Positions 61,401 to 64,000 of a stretch of 64,000 nucleotides of DNA are shown here, one piece after another; the first letter of the stretch is position 1; the number at the start of each line of letters is the position of its first letter. Source of the stretch: Chaunax sp. Z400 (Eukaryota > Chordata > Actinopteri > Lophiiformes > Chaunacidae); the NCBI GenBank assembly GCA_037577475.1, contig CM075204.1, positions 9,250,855-9,314,854 on the forward strand, written 5' to 3'. The position numbers and the translations under genes are program-made. The notes beneath the pieces are model-generated. The model was not told the DNA's origin. It made no database searches and worked only from the letters and a program-made list of their open reading frames with translations.

Positions 61401-63427
61401 GAGGACGATGTGTTTTTCATTGTGGACGTCAAGACAGAGGATATCGGCGTTTATAGCTGCACGGCTCAGAACACAGCTGGTGCCATTTCTGCAAATGCTA
61501 CGCTAACTGTTCTGGGTGAGAAACAGCAGGAACTGAAAGTCACGCTCTACATTTATGGCCCCCATTTTAGACTCAAAGGCTTGTAGGAGGGATGAATAAA
61601 CTCTGCACGTTATGTTGCTTCATTGTCACACTGACCTGTTCTCCTTCTGTGACTCTTTTTGCAGAAACGCCCTCCTTCTTGCGGCCCCTCATGGACCGCA
61701 CTGTGGCCAAGGGCGAAACCGCTGTCCTACAGTGCATAGCTGGCGGCAGCCCTCCCCCAAGGCTTAACTGGACCAAAGATGACAGCCCACTGGTAGTGAC
61801 GGAGCGTCACTTCTTCGCAGCTGCCAACCAGCTTCTCATCATCGTTGACGCTGCAGAGGCCGATGCGGGGAAGTACACATGTGAGATGTCCAACGCGCTG
61901 GGCACAGAGAGGGGTAACGTTCGGCTGGCGGTCATACCAAATCCCAACTGTGACTCTGGAGTGCAGGGCGGTGTGGGAGTTGGCATCGGGGGCGGGGCAG
62001 GATCGGACGATGATGGGTGGACCACAGTGGGAATCGTCATCATAGCTGTGGTGTGCTGCGTGGTGGGCACGTCACTGGTTTGGGTGGTCATCATTTACCA
62101 CACCCGGCGACGCAATGAGGACTGCAGCGTCACCAACACAGGTTGGTTCATGATGCCATTTTGTAGATAGATTGTAGTTTATTGAGATGAACAGTACAAG
62201 TATTGCAGAACCTCTTCGTCTCTCCACATTATTGATAATGAGACTATAAAAACTGAAGTGTATGATATAAGTTGATATCCTTCTGCTCCAGATGAGACCA
62301 ACCTGCCTGCCGACATTCCCAGCTACCTGTCCTCCCAGGGCACACTTGCTGATCGACAGGATGGCTACATCCCATCAGAAAGCGGCAGCAGCCATCAGTA
62401 TATGGCATCATCCATTAGCGGCTTCTACCTGCAGCCTAAAGACATGAACGGTAGAACGGCTGCCGTTTCCTCTTTGTCTTAAAATTGAAACATTCTACAG
62501 CTTCATGTATTTTCTTACAAGAATACTGTTCCTTCACCTGCACAGGTCTTTGTCAGCTCGATACAGGAAGCGAAGCAGACATGGAGGCAGCCATCGATCC
62601 TCTGCTCTGCCATTATCAAGGTCCAGTCAGCTCACTACTTTGCCGAGACAACATGTACTCCACTGATCCAGCAGAAGTCTTCACAGGTCTGTAGAAATTA
62701 ATTTTCCTACAAGACTTTTGTTGATCCAGAACATTTCAAAGTATACCTGAAGTCCTTTCACCATCTCTAGTCTCACTTTCTTGCTTACGTGGAACTAAAT
62801 TAAATAAACTAATTTCCTTCTTTTTTTTTTACCTTCAGGCTGTTCTGTGGACCAAAGGCCCGTCTGCATTGACTCCTACAGTGGCAGTCTGACCAGCCCT
62901 AAAAGGAGGGACTACTTCCTGTCCGAACATTTTGACCTCTGCTCCTCTACCGTCCTGATGCAGCTGCCAAACGCCAGCCTCCATCATGGCCCTTTCCACC
63001 AGCAGGGTGACCGTAGACCATCCATGGAGGAGGTAGAAGCCAATGACTACGGGAGGCCTCTAGAGTGTCTTTCCCCTTACAACACCTTCATGGGTAGGTC
63101 TACCATCTAGATATCTACTTTTCGGAACTCCTACAGATTTAGTCTGTACGTTGGTCTGACTTCTCGCACCTCTCTTGCGCAGGAACGTTTGGGAAAGCTC
63201 CCTGGAGGCCTCAGAAGGACTTAAACACAGGCCTCGGACCACCGTCGGTGACGCGAAATGGAATCACTCTCCACGAGAATCCTTACGCCGCTGCAGACAC
63301 CGAGTCAGACCAAGAGGAGAACAGTCTCTCCAAGGACTCGACATCGGAGCAGAGCAGCAGCGTTTATGAACAGCCATTTGACAGCAGCAGGACTGGTCCC
63401 ATCCCACAGCGCAGAACGAGCACTTAG
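40274..63427 (+). CDS. lrig3: LRIG3, leucine-rich repeat and Ig-domain membrane protein (complete, 19 exons)
   Basis: LRIG3 is a single-pass membrane protein that modulates receptor tyrosine kinase and BMP-type signalling and, in mammals, inner-ear development. CDS exons: 40274-40470, 44856-44927, 45054-45128, 53063-53197, 53357-53500, 54075-54218, 54312-54455, 55364-55507, 59110-59190, 59320-59391, 59861-59932, 60298-60461, 60806-61141, 61234-61515, 61665-62141, 62292-62450, 62546-62686, 62839-63093 and 63183-63427. All junctions are GT/AG, and the joined frame is open for 1112 codons, close to human LRIG3 (1119 from memory). The parts are a signal peptide, LRRNT, LRRs, LRRCT, three Ig domains, one membrane helix and a cytoplasmic tail. 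The juxtamembrane run (WVVIIYHTRRRNEDC) and the DETNLPADIPSYLSSQGTLA block distinguish LRIG3 from LRIG1 and LRIG2. The last exon holds an acidic Ser-rich end. Confidence 0.95.
44856..59932 (+). CDS. lrig3: lrig3 exons 2-11: leucine-rich repeat block
   Basis: Ten exons encode residues 66 to about 427. Each exon has a length divisible by three (72, 75, 135, 144 four times, 81, 72, 72) and every junction is phase 2, cutting inside a leucine codon of the LxxLxLxxN motif. Exons therefore correspond to one or two whole repeats. Highly conserved pieces include LKMQRNG, LMDGAFWGLSNME and LHIGNNRVS. The acceptor before exon 9 (TTCGGAAAG) has a weak pyrimidine tract; frame and homology still support it. 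Intron 3 (45129-53062) and intron 8 (55508-59109) are large and repeat-bearing. Confidence 0.93.
47396..47585 (+). mobile_element. AAGGAGG-type short repeat, copy 7 (decayed)
   Basis: 'GACCTCCTTCAAAGAGGTTA' followed by 'CTGTTTGCAGAATAAGTCAA' and 'GGGACCATGTGATTGAATTT' matches the order of the family with many changes. Confidence 0.4.
50845..51112. mobile_element. hAT-type MITE with 8-bp target duplication
   Basis: The ends TAGGGATGGGCATT and AATGCCCATCCCTA are perfect 14-bp inverted repeats. The element is flanked on both sides by CTGTTAAC (50837-50844 and 51113-51120), the 8-bp target duplication expected of hAT transposons. Inside are the palindrome TTCGAATATTCGAA and an oligo-T/oligo-A hairpin. 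It is 268 bp long and codes for nothing, so it must have been moved in trans. It lies in lrig3 intron 3. Confidence 0.9.
53615..53990 (-). repeat. LINE 3'-end-like remnant in lrig3 intron 5
   Basis: 'GACAACTTTATTTATCCCAA' at the left edge and related A/T-rich text suggest, on the minus strand, a fish LINE tail. No coding frame is intact. Confidence 0.35.
57171..57225. repeat. (TTACC)11 microsatellite
   Basis: Eleven uninterrupted TTACC units, 55 bp, in lrig3 intron 8. Confidence 0.95.
57285..57730 (-). repeat. Non-LTR retroelement-like segment
   Basis: 'TTTGCAGGGACAGTGCACAC' and 'AGGTTGTCTTTCTGAACTGC' are strings familiar from a dispersed teleost repeat. A decayed minus-strand frame crosses it. 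Class uncertain. Confidence 0.4.
57869..58231 (+). mobile_element. MITE, family M, copy 2
   Basis: It is bounded by CCACATTTCCAC and TTGTGGAAATGG, which pair as inverted ends. Blocks 'TCGTTTTCC', 'CTCATCAGCTGTTTAAGACA', 'TATAGCGGCTGCAATTTT' and 'GGTCGCTAAAGTAGCTT' match copy 1 at 36.1 kb in order. It lies in lrig3 intron 8. Confidence 0.7.
60298..60461 (+). CDS. lrig3: lrig3 exon 12: LRRCT cap
   Basis: The exon encodes RLNTSSLLCDCQLKWLPVW and the rest of the C-terminal cap with four cysteines (CDC, SCAH, FVC), residues about 428-481. The frame changes here: it enters in phase 2 and leaves in phase 1, the phase used by all Ig and tail exons after it. Confidence 0.95.
60806..62141 (+). CDS. 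lrig3: lrig3 exons 13-15: three Ig domains and membrane helix
   Basis: Each exon holds one I-set Ig domain with its Cys pair, Trp and the YxC motif: FICSAA...AWKKD...KYQCVIS (residues about 482-593), LECAAVG...IAWQKDGG...VYSCTAQN (594-687) and LQCIAGG...LNWTKDD...KYTCEMSN (from 688). After Ig3 comes a glycine-rich linker (GGVGVGIGGGAGSDDDGW), which I recall as longer than in mammals. The membrane helix follows at about 807-833 (VGIVIIAVVCCVVGTSLVWV), then the RRR stop-transfer. Confidence 0.95.
62292..63427 (+). CDS. lrig3: lrig3 exons 16-19: cytoplasmic tail
   Basis: Exons 62292-62450, 62546-62686, 62839-63093 and 63183-63427 encode about 265 residues. The start (DETNLPADIPSYLSSQGTLA) and SFMG/TFGK-like boundary (NTFMGTFGKAPWRP) align with mammalian LRIG3; the middle is poorly conserved. 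The end is acidic and Ser-rich (AADTESDQEENSLS) and closes with RTST before TAG at 63425-63427. Confidence 0.92.
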
Positions 63428-63502
63428 CTGAGTGACTCTTGTTTTTCATGAAGAGGACCAAAAAAAATGAATATTTCTACCTCACTGAATGGACACTTTT
63501 GC

Positions 63503-63508
63503 AATAAA
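63503..63508 (+). terminator. lrig3: Proximal lrig3 poly-A signal
   Basis: AATAAA 76 bases after the stop codon; it could give a short 3'UTR. Confidence 0.4.
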
Positions 63509-63786
63509 GGACTCCTCAAATGTGCAACGAGTGAATGTACGGACTATTTGATGTTCCTAGAGAAAAGTGAAAAGCAGCGTATACCAGCTGTTCTTTGAGG
63601 ACACAGCTTCATGATAAATGATATAGATGATTATATACATTTTTATATAAAGTCTATTATATTTTGTAAATTGTACATAAACAGATTCCATTATTTTTGC
63701 TTACCTTTTGTGTATGAGTATTTTGCAGCCCTGCCTAGTCAATTATTCCAGCTTTGAATGAAGCAGTGTTTTGCACAGCTGTAAAC

Positions 63787-63792
63787 AATAAA
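63787..63792 (+). terminator. lrig3: Distal lrig3 poly-A signal
   Basis: AATAAA inside ACAATAAAAAAAAAACACC, with GTGTGCTG downstream as a possible GU-rich element. Confidence 0.5.
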
Positions 63793-63810
63793 AAAAAAAC
63801 ACCTTAACGT

Positions 63811-64000
63811 GTGCTGCTACATTCGCTTCACTGCTGCGAGTCTTCAGTGTTCTTACGGTTGTTGCCATGCAGGACACGTATTAGAGATAAAGAAAATACG
63901 GTGCTGGTGTTTTATTGTACGCTGTCCTTTCAGAGCTGAACCACAGACCGCCAAGGACGTCTCAGGTCCATCATCAGTCAGTCCCCCCCCCACCACCAAG
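63811..64000. other. Downstream flank of lrig3
   Basis: No feature can be supported in this short end piece. Confidence 0.5.

Larger units (their letters stand above)
63428..63810 (+). other. lrig3: lrig3 3'UTR
   Basis: A/T-rich sequence after the stop codon. It contains one AATAAA at 63503-63508 and a second at 63787-63792 followed by an A run. The second probably ends the longer transcript. Confidence 0.6.

Overview
The window is nuclear DNA of a ray-finned fish, most likely a spiny-rayed (percomorph) teleost. It is A/T-rich, has split genes with canonical GT/AG introns, and carries teleost-type SINE, LINE-tail and MITE repeats. Two conserved vertebrate genes frame it. On the minus strand lies the 5' end of a monocarboxylate transporter gene, called slc16a7 (MCT2): a CpG-rich promoter with a 5'UTR exon near 17.0 kb and the first coding exon at 1592-1808. 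The rest runs off the left edge. On the plus strand lies a complete 19-exon lrig3 (40274-63427; 1112 codons) with its promoter and 3'UTR. The two are divergent, head to head, about 23 kb apart. As I recall the human map, SLC16A7 and LRIG3 have the same relative arrangement on chromosome 12, which supports both names.

Inside slc16a7 intron 1, on the opposite strand, is a candidate three-exon gene (5518-6811) for a 329-residue acidic, nuclear-looking protein of unknown function. All its splice phases agree and exons 2 and 3 are duplicates of each other. The rest of this 15 kb intron is non-coding, with a tRNA-type SINE at 3.1 kb, a diverged local duplication (7.4/8.9 kb) and a perfect 19-bp hairpin at 11.7 kb.

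Between the two genes, 22.4-28.9 kb is a rearranged cluster of direct and inverted duplications. It holds at least five fragments of a SNIP1-like gene (FHA-domain spliceosome/SMAD cofactor), all broken. It also holds five to six phase-consistent exons of a Ulp1/SENP-type (C48) cysteine protease with a PHD-finger-like tail; the protease exons keep the catalytic residues but the N-terminal part is missing. Nested insertions interrupt the SNIP1 copies. From 28.9 to 39.9 kb I see only repeats and unique non-coding DNA.

lrig3 encodes a signal peptide, leucine-rich repeats with cysteine caps, three Ig domains, one membrane helix and a cytoplasmic tail. Its introns hold further mobile elements, notably a hAT-type MITE with an intact 8-bp target duplication (50845-51112) and one of two copies of another MITE family (57.9 kb; the other is at 36.1 kb). 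No bacterial genes, CRISPR arrays or rRNA genes were seen.
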